Assembly: GCF_033193315.1 (NCBI RefSeq)
Contig: NZ_CP136187.1
Coordinates: 1,612,001 to 1,676,000 of the forward strand
Source: Agathobaculum sp. NTUH-O15-33
Lineage (GTDB): Bacteria > Bacillota > Clostridia > Oscillospirales > Butyricicoccaceae
DNA: 64,000 nucleotides
Direction of reading: 5' to 3'
Shown here: positions 53,706 through 62,400 of the stretch, one piece after another
Layout of the letters: each line of letters opens with the position of its first letter
How positions within the stretch are numbered: the stretch's first letter is position 1
Translations under genes and position numbers: made by a program
Notes under the pieces: generated by a model
Database searches by the model: none
What the model saw: only the letters and a program-made list of their open reading frames with translations
What the model was told of the DNA's origin: nothing

Positions 53706-54818
53706 ATGAATACCTATAAGCTTCTCACACCCGGGCCGCTCACCACGACCGACACGGTTAAACGCGAAATGCTGGTGGACCGCTGCACCTGGGATGATGA
53801 TTACAAGGCGGTCACGCAGGAGATCCGCCGCCGGTTGCTCGAACTGGCGCAGGTGACGGACCGGGATTACACCGCCGTGCTGATGCAGGGCAGCGGCACC
53901 TTCGGCGTGGAGAGCGTGCTTACGAGCGTTGTGGGCGAGACCGACAAGGTACTGATATGCTCCAACGGGGCTTACGGCGAGCGCATGACCGCGATCTGCG
54001 CGCGCGCCCGCATTCCTTTTCTGCACTATGCGCAGCGCTATGACCGCACGCCTGACGCCGCGCACGTGGCGGCGCTGCTCGAAGCGCGTCCGGAGATCAC
54101 GCATGTCGCCATGGTGCACAGCGAGACCACGAGCGGCATTTTAAACGACATCGAGTCCATGGGCAAGGCTGTGCAAGCGGCTGGCCGAACCTTTATTGTG
54201 GACGCGATGTCCTCTTTCGCCGGGGTGGAGATTCCGGTGGAAACGTGGGGCGTCGACTTTTTGGTGTCCAGCGCGAACAAATGCATTCAGGGCGTGCCGG
54301 GCTTTTCCTTTATCGTGTGCCGCCGGGACAAGCTGATCGCAAGCGAGGGCAAGGCGCGTTCGCTCTCGCTCGATCTGTACGATCAGTGGAAGAGCATGGA
54401 GGCGGACGGTAAATGGCGCTTTACCTCGCCCACACACGCGGTGCTTGCCTTTGCAAGGGCGCTCAAGGAGCTGGAAGCCGAGGGCGGCGTGGCCGAACGG
54501 CACCGCCGGTATGCGGCAAACAACCGCCTGCTCATTCGTCGTATGGAGCAGCTCGGCTTTGCTACCTATGTGGACGCCGCCAGCCAAGGTCCGATCATTA
54601 CCACGTTTTTCTATCCGGACGGCGTGCGCTTTGCGTTTCGTGAGTTTTACGACTATATCAAGGCGCGGGGCTATGCGATCTACCCGGGCAAGCTGACCGA
54701 GCGCGAGACCTTCCGCATTGGCAACATCGGAGAGATCTATCCGGAGGATATTGAAAAGCTCGCCGGTATCATCGCGGATTTTCTCGCGGAGCAGCAAAAG
54801 GAGGCCGCCGCCGTATGA
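53706..54818 (+). CDS. phnW: 2-aminoethylphosphonate:pyruvate transaminase
   Basis: 370 residues; GGGAGGAG upstream. PhnW marks: LLTPGPLTTTDTVKREMLVD at the start, MLVDRCTWDDDY, QGSGTFGVESVLTS, MVHSETTSGILND, and the PLP lysine in SANKCIQGVPGFSF. It moves the amino group of AEP to pyruvate, giving phosphonoacetaldehyde and alanine. The end overlaps phnX by four bases, so both are made together. Confidence 0.94.
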   Translation: MNTYKLLTPGPLTTTDTVKREMLVDRCTWDDDYKAVTQEIRRRLLELAQVTDRDYTAVLMQGSGTFGVESVLTSVVGETDKVLICSNGAYGERMTAICARARIPFLHYAQRYDRTPDAAHVAALLEARPEITHVAMVHSETTSGILNDIESMGKAVQAAGRTFIVDAMSSFAGVEIPVETWGVDFLVSSANKCIQGVPGFSFIVCRRDKLIASEGKARSLSLDLYDQWKSMEADGKWRFTSPTHAVLAFARALKELEAEGGVAERHRRYAANNRLLIRRMEQLGFATYVDAASQGPIITTFFYPDGVRFAFREFYDYIKARGYAIYPGKLTERETFRIGNIGEIYPEDIEKLAGIIADFLAEQQKEAAAV

Positions 54819-55600
54819 TCGAAGCCGTTATTTTGGACTGGGCGGGCACTGCCGTGGATTACGGCTGCTTCGCCCCGGTGCGCGCCTTTGTCGAGGCGTT
54901 CGCGCACTTCGGCGTTGCCGTTACCATGGAGGAAACGCGCGCGCCCATGGGCATGCTCAAACGAGACCATATCCGCGCCATGCTGGGCATGGAGCGGATC
55001 GCGCAGGTATGGCGGACCGTGCACGGCCGCCCCGCGACAGAAGAGGATGTAAACGCGGTGTACGCTCAGTTCGAGCCCAAACTATTTGACATTCTGGACG
55101 GCTACGCGGCCCCTAAGCCCGACCTGCCGGATACCGTGACCGCGCTGCGGGCAAAGGGCCTAAAGATCGGCTCCACCACGGGATATACGGATGCGATGAT
55201 GGCTATCGTCGTGCCGCGCGCGGCCGAACTGGGCTATGCGCCGGATCTATGGATCAGCCCGGACAGCGTGGGCGGCAAGGGGCGGCCCTATCCCTACATG
55301 ATCTTTGAAAACCTGAAAGCGCTGGGCGTTACCGGCGTGCGCCGGGCCGTCAAGGTGGGCGACACGGTCTCCGATATTCGCGAGGGCGTGAACGCGGGCG
55401 TGTGGTCGGTCGGTGTGATCGAGGGCAGCTCGGAGCTCGGCCTGTCCGAAGCGGAGTTCGCTGCTTTGTCCGAGCGCGAGCGTGAAATCGCCTGCCGCCG
55501 GGTGGAGGATACCTTCCGCGCGGCCGGCGCGGATTGTGTGTTGCGCGATCTGCACCCGCTGCCCGCGCTGCTGGACACGCTGAACGCGAAAGCGGATTGA
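54815..55600 (+). CDS. phnX: Phosphonoacetaldehyde hydrolase (phosphonatase)
   Basis: 261 residues. HAD-fold with nucleophile Asp in VILDWAGTAVDYGCFAP, the cap-domain Schiff-base Lys in MGMLKRDHIRAML, motif II GSTTGYTDAMM and the acidic motif VGDTVSDIREG. It splits the carbon-phosphorus bond to acetaldehyde and phosphate. It completes a compact transporter + PhnW + PhnX pathway. Confidence 0.94.
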   Translation: MIEAVILDWAGTAVDYGCFAPVRAFVEAFAHFGVAVTMEETRAPMGMLKRDHIRAMLGMERIAQVWRTVHGRPATEEDVNAVYAQFEPKLFDILDGYAAPKPDLPDTVTALRAKGLKIGSTTGYTDAMMAIVVPRAAELGYAPDLWISPDSVGGKGRPYPYMIFENLKALGVTGVRRAVKVGDTVSDIREGVNAGVWSVGVIEGSSELGLSEAEFAALSEREREIACRRVEDTFRAAGADCVLRDLHPLPALLDTLNAKAD

Positions 55601-55614
55601 AAGCAGGGATGATT

Positions 55615-55660
55615 TACGCCGCCAAAGAGCGGATAAACCCTCTCGCTCTTTGGCGGCGTA
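55615..55660. repeat. 17-bp perfect inverted repeat abutting a promoter
   Basis: TACGCCGCCAAAGAGCG and its exact complement CGCTCTTTGGCGGCGTA are separated by 12 bases. The right arm ends six bases before the -10 of the next promoter. It could end phnX transcription weakly or serve as an operator. Confidence 0.7.
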
Positions 55661-55671
55661 TGTGCTATACT
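55640..55671 (+). promoter_or_regulatory. Extended -10 promoter of the VOC gene (module copy 1)
   Basis: TGCTATACT (extended -10, hexamer 55666-55671) with CTCTCGCTCTTT upstream. The same module occurs at 57250-57281. Confidence 0.6.
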
Positions 55672-55704
55672 AGGGTCAGTACCATAATAAGGAGGCACTC
55701 TGCC

Positions 55705-56106
55705 ATGGCAATGAAAGAACACTATCAGGGACTCGGCCATATCGCGATCCATGTGAAGGATATGGACGAGAGCATCGCGTTTTACCAGAAGATCGGCGGC
55801 GCGCTGTTCAAGCGCGACAGCATTTCCACGCCGGAAGGGGACAAGCTGCTCGCGCTCGTCGATCTCGGCGGGTTCCTGCTGGAACTGATCCAGTCGCCCG
55901 CGCCTGCGCCGATGAGCGAGGGCAATATCCCGCACTTTGCCGTTTACGTAGATGATTTGGATGCCGCCGGGGCCGACCTACGCGCGCTCGGCATCGAATT
56001 TACCGAGCCGGAGAAAAAAGTGCTGCCGGATACCTTCGGCGGCCTGCAAAACTGGTTCTTCACCGGCCCCTCCGGTGAGCAGATCGAGCTGCTGCAAATG
56101 CTGTAA
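55705..56106 (+). CDS. VOC/glyoxalase-family protein
   Basis: Start at 55705 with AAGGAGG nine bases upstream. 133 residues of paired beta-alpha-beta-beta-beta units: GLGHIAIHVKDMDESIAFYQ and later NIPHFAVYVDDLDAAGADL; the C-terminal GLQNWFFTGPSGEQIELLQM. Metal ligands by family: His in LGHIAI, Glu in FLLELIQ, His in IPHFAV, Glu in QIELLQ are all present. Members include glyoxalase I, methylmalonyl-CoA epimerase and resistance proteins. mgsA in this genome makes a methylglyoxal-detoxifying role possible but unproven. Confidence 0.8.
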   Translation: MAMKEHYQGLGHIAIHVKDMDESIAFYQKIGGALFKRDSISTPEGDKLLALVDLGGFLLELIQSPAPAPMSEGNIPHFAVYVDDLDAAGADLRALGIEFTEPEKKVLPDTFGGLQNWFFTGPSGEQIELLQML

Positions 56107-56118
56107 TCCAAAGGGACC

Positions 56119-56158
56119 CAAAAAAACGGAGGAGATAAAATATCTCCTCCGTTTTTTT
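56119..56158. terminator. Bidirectional terminator after the VOC gene
   Basis: AAAAAACGGAGGAGATA-AAA-TATCTCCTCCGTTTTTTT between two convergent genes. Confidence 0.92.
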
Positions 56159-56162
56159 GCGT

Positions 56163-57062
56163 CTATTTTTGACCGCTGCCGCCGCATTTCCAGCATTCGC
56201 CGTGGTCGCAGTTGGGGCATACCACCCAACTGCTCAGCACAAGCGGGTTCCAGTAGCCGTGGGCGCCGTTGCAGGTCGGGCAGTCGCCGGAACCGTAACA
56301 AATATCGCAGCTCTGCGAGCCCTTTGGGGGCTGATAGCTGCCGCCGCTGGCCGAACCGTCGGAGGCCGAACCGCCCGAAACGCTTTGGTGCGCCTCCACA
56401 TAGGCGCGGGCTTCCGCCATGTCCATTTGCTTGATCTCGTCGTCGGTATAGCCAAGCTGGTGCAGGATATCGCGCCGTTCCGCGTCCCAGTCGTCATACT
56501 GCTGTTCGTAGTTCGGATTGTCCATCTGACCGAAGAAGCAGTTTTTGCAGGGCTTGTTCCCGGTGTTGCCGCAGGTGATACACGGGGACCAATAAGAGGT
56601 GCCCGGAATCCTTTGCCTGCCGCTGCCGCCGCAGTCGTCGCAATCCTCGTCGTAATAACCATCCCCGCCGCAATAGGTACAGTCGATCAGCATTTCAGGC
56701 TGTTCGCCCTCAAGCTTTTTGTATTGCGCCCAAAGCGCGTCCTGATCCGCCTGTGAGGGCGTACCGGCGGCTGCCTTGGCTTGCTGAACCGGCGGCTTTT
56801 GCTGCGTCGCCCCCTGTGCTTTGGCCTGCGGTTCGTCAATCAGCACGGTTTTGGGCATCTGTTCGTCCGCCCCCTTCGGCGCGTCCGGCACAACGACCTT
56901 GTACGGCGTTTGCTCGCTTGGGGGCGCGTCGGCCGTTTTCGCACCGCTCTCATCATCTGCGCGACTGTTGCCCGCGATCAGCCCGACCGCAAACGCGCCG
57001 CCCACGGCCAGCAGCAACAGAACCGCCGCAACGACGTATCCCTTTGTCGAAACCTGTTTCAT
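56163..57062 (-). CDS. Membrane-anchored protein with eight CxxC pairs of DnaJ zinc-finger type
   Basis: GAGGAGG lies seven to nine bases before ATG 57062. 299 residues. A single membrane helix (about 8-30) with a short cytoplasmic N-terminus, then a Pro/Gln/Ala-rich spacer to about 100. Cys pairs: C128/C131, C141/C144, C161/C164, C172/C175, then after a helical spacer and a Ser/Gly linker C252/C255, C261/C264, C282/C285, C290/C293. Several are CxxCxGxG-like (CGGDG, CGGSG, CYGSG), as in the DnaJ central domain. There is no J domain. Up to four zinc sites are possible. The orientation suggests the zinc part lies outside the cell. No known family could be named. Confidence 0.7.
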   Translation of the reverse strand: MKQVSTKGYVVAAVLLLLAVGGAFAVGLIAGNSRADDESGAKTADAPPSEQTPYKVVVPDAPKGADEQMPKTVLIDEPQAKAQGATQQKPPVQQAKAAAGTPSQADQDALWAQYKKLEGEQPEMLIDCTYCGGDGYYDEDCDDCGGSGRQRIPGTSYWSPCITCGNTGNKPCKNCFFGQMDNPNYEQQYDDWDAERRDILHQLGYTDDEIKQMDMAEARAYVEAHQSVSGGSASDGSASGGSYQPPKGSQSCDICYGSGDCPTCNGAHGYWNPLVLSSWVVCPNCDHGECWKCGGSGQK

Positions 57063-57249
57063 AGCTCGCGCCTCCTCAACCCCTGTTTTTCAACTCAAGC
57101 CTATCACAAATTTCCTGATTTTTCAACAGGTGAACGGACGAAAATAATATGACAGGGGAGTAAAAAAGATCGCAGCAACATGCATGCAGCAGTCGCCGTG
57201 AACGGCAGTTAGGGCAGTTTTGTAACTACCCGGTAAGAACGGGGAAAGC

Positions 57250-57281
57250 CTCTCGCTCTTTACAGCCGTATATGCTATACT
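57250..57281 (+). promoter_or_regulatory. Extended -10 promoter of the LRR gene (module copy 2)
   Basis: TGCTATACT (hexamer 57276-57281) preceded by CTCTCGCTCTTTA and followed by AGGGATAGCA; closely similar to 55640-55671. Confidence 0.6.
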
Positions 57282-57347
57282 AGGGATAGCAACATGATTA
57301 AAGGGGGATGTGACATGAGCATGAAGAAACACGGGGGAGGAAAGAAT

Positions 57348-58721
57348 ATGAAAAAAGGATCATGGCGGCATGTCGTAACTACTGCGCTTGCCATTTGCCT
57401 ATTAACTGCCGGAGCGACGGCGATCAATAACGAGGGATTGTTTTCGGGTGCGACAATCGACAAAAACGGAACCCTGACTATGGACCCGTTTTTTATCAAC
57501 GATTACGGCTATCCAGCGGATATCACAATTCCGGACAAGGTCGTTACAATATCGGACAGTTGTTTTGCTTCGAGTCAGGTGCAGTCCGTTACTTTTAATG
57601 GGCATGAAAAAAAGGTGGGCGCGAGCGCATTTTCAACCAGCAGTCTACGCCAGATCGCGTTTCCGGATTCCGTCACCGAGATCGGTATGCTGGTGTGCGC
57701 GGACTGCACCCAGTTGACTGATGCGGTCTGGTCAAAGGCCACGCCTACCGTATCCAAATATGCGTTTGACGGCTGTACCGCGCTGCAAAGCGTGACTCTG
57801 CCCGAGGGCGTTACGGCCATTGACAGCTGGGCTTTTAAGGGCTGTACCGCGCTGACATCCATCCGGCTGCCTGCAACACTGCGTTCCATTGAGAACGCCG
57901 CGTTTGAGGACGCCGGGCTGAAAAGCATTGTCATACCGGACGGCGTGACCAAGCTGGGCTGGGGCGCGTTTGAGGGCTGCACCCAACTGACCGAACTGCA
58001 CATCCCCGCAAGCGTGACGGAGATCGGCCTTTTGTTTGGCGCTCCGAGTGATCCCGCGGTTAATGACCCCTATACCGATCCCTCTACATGGACAAAGGGC
58101 CCGGTCATTTATGGCGTTTCCGGCTCGGAAGCCGAGCGCTACGCACGGAAAAACGGCATTCGTTTTATGACGGAAAACGGTGCGACTCAACCAACGCCTG
58201 AGCCCTCACCGGAGCCTGCCCCCGAACCGGTTCCGGAAAAGAACGTGTCGATCTCTATTGCTTATGATGAAATGATAAAGATGTATGACAATGGAATTGC
58301 TTATTTGGCAACATTTACGAACCATACGGACAAGCCGATTCATCAATATTTTGCCCTTCTGGTATATGAGCCAATGCTGCAGGCGACAAGCGAAATAATA
58401 AAGAGCGAGAATGGGTATCAGATCGTTTATGCTCGAGACGCAAACGGCGATCCGATCTATTGGTTGGATGCTGAAATCCACTTTTTTGATGTTGATCTGC
58501 CTGCGTTCGGCAGTGTAAAAAAAGGCGTGGATGCAGGTACGTTTCTCCTCTCATCAGGGACACTGCAATGGATCACCTTTGACGACAAAGCGGAAATGGA
58601 CCGCGTTCAGGCATCTGTACCTTCCGCATACTATGAACGTGATATAGAGCCGCATGAAAAGGGCCAGAACTGGCTCAAGGATACCTTTGGTATTTTGCTG
58701 CCGCGCGAGACGATTGACTGA
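57348..58721 (+). CDS. Secreted leucine-rich repeat protein (BspA-like LRR_5)
   Basis: ATG 57348 with GGGGGAGG seven bases upstream is chosen; ATG 57315 is an alternative. 457 residues. Signal peptide MKKGSWRHVVTTALAICLLT, cleavage near AGATA. Residues about 60-260 hold five or more LRR_5 repeats (KYAFDGCTALQSVTLPEGVT, SWAFKGCTALTSIRLPATLR, WGAFEGCTQLTELHIPASVT). A Pro/Glu-rich linker (TPEPSPEPAPEPVPE) at about 300 is followed by a 150-residue C-terminal domain that I do not recognise. There is no SLH domain or sortase motif here; the SLH protein that follows could supply the anchor. Confidence 0.85.
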   Translation: MKKGSWRHVVTTALAICLLTAGATAINNEGLFSGATIDKNGTLTMDPFFINDYGYPADITIPDKVVTISDSCFASSQVQSVTFNGHEKKVGASAFSTSSLRQIAFPDSVTEIGMLVCADCTQLTDAVWSKATPTVSKYAFDGCTALQSVTLPEGVTAIDSWAFKGCTALTSIRLPATLRSIENAAFEDAGLKSIVIPDGVTKLGWGAFEGCTQLTELHIPASVTEIGLLFGAPSDPAVNDPYTDPSTWTKGPVIYGVSGSEAERYARKNGIRFMTENGATQPTPEPSPEPAPEPVPEKNVSISIAYDEMIKMYDNGIAYLATFTNHTDKPIHQYFALLVYEPMLQATSEIIKSENGYQIVYARDANGDPIYWLDAEIHFFDVDLPAFGSVKKGVDAGTFLLSSGTLQWITFDDKAEMDRVQASVPSAYYERDIEPHEKGQNWLKDTFGILLPRETID

Positions 58722-58740
58722 TTTTAGGGGGAAAGAATTT

Positions 58741-59409
58741 GTGAATACCAAAATACAACGGGCGACCGCAGCGCTTCTGTGCGCCGCCGTGCTGACCGGC
58801 GGCGCCGCCGCGTTTACCATGGAAGAGGTAAAGCCTGAGGACATTTTCACGCCCGAGGTAATCGAACAAGAGAGAGTTTCCAGTTGGGCTGCAGAAGAGG
58901 TTCGCGACGCCACCGATCTGGGGCTCGTCCCCGCCGAGCTTGGCCGCGGCTTCCAAAAAGAGATCAACCGCGAGCAATTTTGCGAGCTGGTCGTCAACAT
59001 GGCGGAAAAGGCGCTGGGAAAAACGCTTACCGTCCCGTCGTCCCATAGCTTTACCGACACCGCAAGCGAGTGGGTGCTCAAGGCAAATGAGGCGGGCATT
59101 GTGAACGGTACCAGCGCCACCACATTCGAGCCGAACGCATCCATTACGCGCGAGCAGATCGCGGCCATGTTCTACCGCGCCATTGTCTATATCCGGCAGC
59201 AGGTGGGCAGGGAAGCCCTTGATGCCGGCGGCGATCTGTCCGCCTATACGGACGAGGGGCAGGTTTCCGGCTGGGCGAGGGAAGCGGTCGCCGCGCTGGC
59301 GCAAAGCGGAATTATGAAGGGCACCTCGGATACCCGGTTGAGCCCACAGGAAACGGCTACTGTTGAGCAAGCAATCCTTTTAGTGCTGCGGGTATATCGC
59401 ATAGTTTAA
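58741..59409 (+). CDS. Secreted SLH-domain protein
   Basis: GTG 58741 after AGGGGGAAAG, 19 bases behind the LRR gene. 222 residues. Signal peptide (NTKIQRATAALLCAAVLTGG, cleavage near AAA-FTMEE). Three SLH-like units: VSSWAAEEVRDATDLGLVPA with INREQF; SHSFTDTASEWVLKANEAGI with ITREQIAAMFYR; LSAYTDEGQVSGWAREAVAA with a weaker last motif (ATVEQAI). Almost nothing besides SLH domains, so it could act as an anchor or small S-layer component. It is co-transcribed with the LRR protein. Confidence 0.87.
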   Translation: MNTKIQRATAALLCAAVLTGGAAAFTMEEVKPEDIFTPEVIEQERVSSWAAEEVRDATDLGLVPAELGRGFQKEINREQFCELVVNMAEKALGKTLTVPSSHSFTDTASEWVLKANEAGIVNGTSATTFEPNASITREQIAAMFYRAIVYIRQQVGREALDAGGDLSAYTDEGQVSGWAREAVAALAQSGIMKGTSDTRLSPQETATVEQAILLVLRVYRIV

Positions 59410-59424
59410 GTAAATAACCGCAAA

Positions 59425-59456
59425 AGGGCCGCCCGATCGTTTGATCGGGCGGCCCT
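59425..59456. terminator. Hairpin terminator between convergent surface-protein genes
   Basis: AGGGCCGCCCGATC-GTTT-GATCGGGCGGCCCT. The flanking T-run is short (CAGTTAT), so it relies on the strong stem. Confidence 0.7.
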
Positions 59457-59495
59457 CAGTTATGGCACCTTCAAGCGCCTGTGTGTATGATAGGG

Positions 59496-62400
59496 TTAGC
59501 CGTTGGGCTGTGACGCGTATTTGGGAAGAAGCCGCGCCAGTATTTGCGCCAGTTCCGCGCGGTTGGCGCCTGCTTTGGGCGCCAGCCTGCCGTCCGTCAT
59601 GCCTTCCACGATCCCGGCGCCGCAGGCCCACTGAAACGCGGGCACGGCCCAGCCGGAAACCTGCGCCGCATCCGGATAGGAATGGAGATCGGTTTTTGAA
59701 CCGGCGCTCGTATCCCAGCCCTTCCATGCCGCGTAGCGGTAGAGCAAGGTAACGAGCTGCTCGCGGGTGAGGGGATCGTCCGGCCCAAAGCGTCCGTTTC
59801 CATAGCCCTTTGCCAGACCGTTCGCGGCGCACCACGTCACAGCGTCGGTGTACCAACGCCCGGCCAAAATGTCGGTGAAGAAGGCTCTGCCTTCACCGAG
59901 GATGGAGGGGGTCCCCTCCATCCTATATAAAATCGTTGCTAACATGGCGCGGCTTGAGCCGCCGTAGGGCTCGAACGTGGTTTGGCTGGTGCCATTCATC
60001 AAACCGTTGATATAAACGTACAGTACGGCGTTGTGGAACCAGTCTGACTCCCGCACATCGGTAAAGGGAAGGAGGAATTGCTCCAGATCGGCCTTCGTAT
60101 AAGCGCCGTCCAAAACAGCGAAGGGAGAAAGGCTGTCGGTCTCCACCGTGATCAAGCCGTTCGCCGCTTTCGCGTCGGTCAGCGTCAGCTTGCCGTCCAA
60201 ACAGTGGGCGACAGTTAAAACCTGTCCATCGTGATCTGCCACGGGCAGGGAAACGGATAGCTTGCCACGGAAGCCGTAGGAAAGGGAAACATCAAAAACT
60301 CCCAGCAGGCGCCCGGCCTTTTCGGCCGCCCGCAGCAGATCGCAACCGGCCTCTCCGGCATCGTGCAGCGTTCCGGTTGTGATAGACAAAACGGCGGATA
60401 CGTGAATCTGTTCGCCCGATACCGTCAGCCCGGTGGGTTTGTCGGTCAGCGTGCGCCGGCAGTAGCTGGAACCGCCGCCACCGCCGCCACCGCCGCCACC
60501 GCCGGAGCCGCTGGGTTCGGGATCTTCCCAGACCGCGGTCAGGCTGGTCACGGAAGCGGGTACCGCCGCGCCCGCGGCATAGAGGCTGCCGTCGTTCCCG
60601 CGCCACATGAAGTAGTCGCCGTTCTTGCCGGCTGGCCGCGCAAAGCCGTCCGCCGACGGGGCGGTGAACGAATCTCCGGCATAGACGATATCCATGTTGC
60701 CGATCTGATCCGCTCCGGCCAGCGTGCCGCCGCTTAAATGCAGCCGTATCGCCTTGAGGGTGTTTGGCGCAAGCGCTTCCAATACGGGGCGGTAGCCCGG
60801 CCGCGCGTCGATACCTGCGGAATCGGTATCGTTCCAGCCGTGGGACGCATCATAGCCGCGCAGTGCATAGCCTTGCGCGGTGGTATCCTGTCCCAGAGAA
60901 TATACGTCCGTCCAATTCTTTATGTAGGTGCTGCCGCCTGCTAAAATGGAATCCCATTCATTGCTCAGCGGCAAGCCGCGCGTATGGTCGCCGGTTCCGG
61001 AAGAAAGGTTGCCGACGGAAGGCGCGCGCAGGATATAGCCGGCGCCGCCGCTTATGTAGTCTTTCCCGAACAGCAGACCGGCGCCGTTCAGTTCCCGCCA
61101 ACTGGCATCGCTGGAAAGGTTGTATTCCGAAATGAAAAGGCTGTGATCGTAGCGGTAGCCATAGGTACCGGCGGGGTCTGTTGTGTTCGCCGCATCGTCG
61201 GCCGCGCCGGGCTGACCGTCGGACGCGTTGTTCAGCACATAGGCGTTGACCGTGCCCGCATAGGTAAAGGGACTCCAACGCAGGCTGCCGTCCGGTAGGG
61301 AGCCGTTTCTTGTGCCGGGGATATCCACACCGGAAAGGTCGAACCAGTAGGTGCCGCCGGGCGTGAGCGTGGCCTGCTCCTCTTCCGGGCCGCCAAGCGT
61401 GACAAGCTGCCATCCGGCGGGGAAATGGGCCGCTAGCCAAGCGGCGTCATAGCCGTCCGCTCCGTAAGGGATAAAGACCGTGCCGCTGTCGGCAACGCCT
61501 GAAAAGGCGCCGGTGGCGAGCGCAGGACAGGAGACCGCGCGGAACCGTACGGAGGAAAGCACAGAACAAAATGAAAAGGCATCCTCGCCAAGCGCGTTTG
61601 TGCTGGAAGGCAAGTCTATTGCCGCAAGGAGGATGCAACCGGCAAACGCCTGATTCCCGATCGAGACCACGCTGTCCGGCAGCGTGACTTGCGTAAGCGA
61701 TACGCACTCATAGAACAGGTCGTTTGGGATTGCGGTCAAATTCGTACAGCCGGAAAGATCCATAGCTTTGAGCCCCCTGCAATTCCGGAACGCCTTTTCG
61801 CCGATCGCGGAGACCGACGCGGGCAGACTGGATAAGTTCAGAGCGGGGCAATAGCCAAAGGCATCCGCGCCGATGGTCTCTAACGCGGCGGGAAGCACCG
61901 TCAACGCAAGTTTATCGCAGGTGTAAAACGCGCCGTTGCCGATGTGCTTTACGCTGTCCGGCAATTTGTCTAAATTGAGCGCGGCGCAGTTGGAAAACGC
62001 ATAAGCTTCGATCGTGGTCAACCGGCTGGGCAGCTCGGTCAACTCTAATAGGCCGCAATAGGAAAACGCTCTTTCCCCAATGTGGTCCACCTCTGCGGGC
62101 AGCGCTGTCAGCGCCAGCTTTTTGCAGTTGTTGAACGCGCCGTCGCCGATCGTCGTCAGGCTATTCGGCAGCTTGTTCAGCTTCAAATTGAAGCAGTCGG
62201 AAAAGGCAAAGCTTTCGATCGCGGAAATTTGTTCCGGCAGCGTGGCGTTGATCAGTCTGCCCATGTTTTGGCGAGAAGAAGAGGAGCTTTCGTCCAGCCC
62301 GGCAATTTTGGTGAGCTGCGTCATGCCGGAAAGGTTAAGGTCGGTCAGGTTTTCCCATTCGCTGTTATCGTGGTAGCAGTCCCGCAGCGCGTTCCAGTCG

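Noticed and set aside
52680..54119. A 479-codon minus-strand open frame opposite the AEP binding protein and phnW
   Set aside because: No start signal or family likeness, and it spans two well-supported genes on the other strand.
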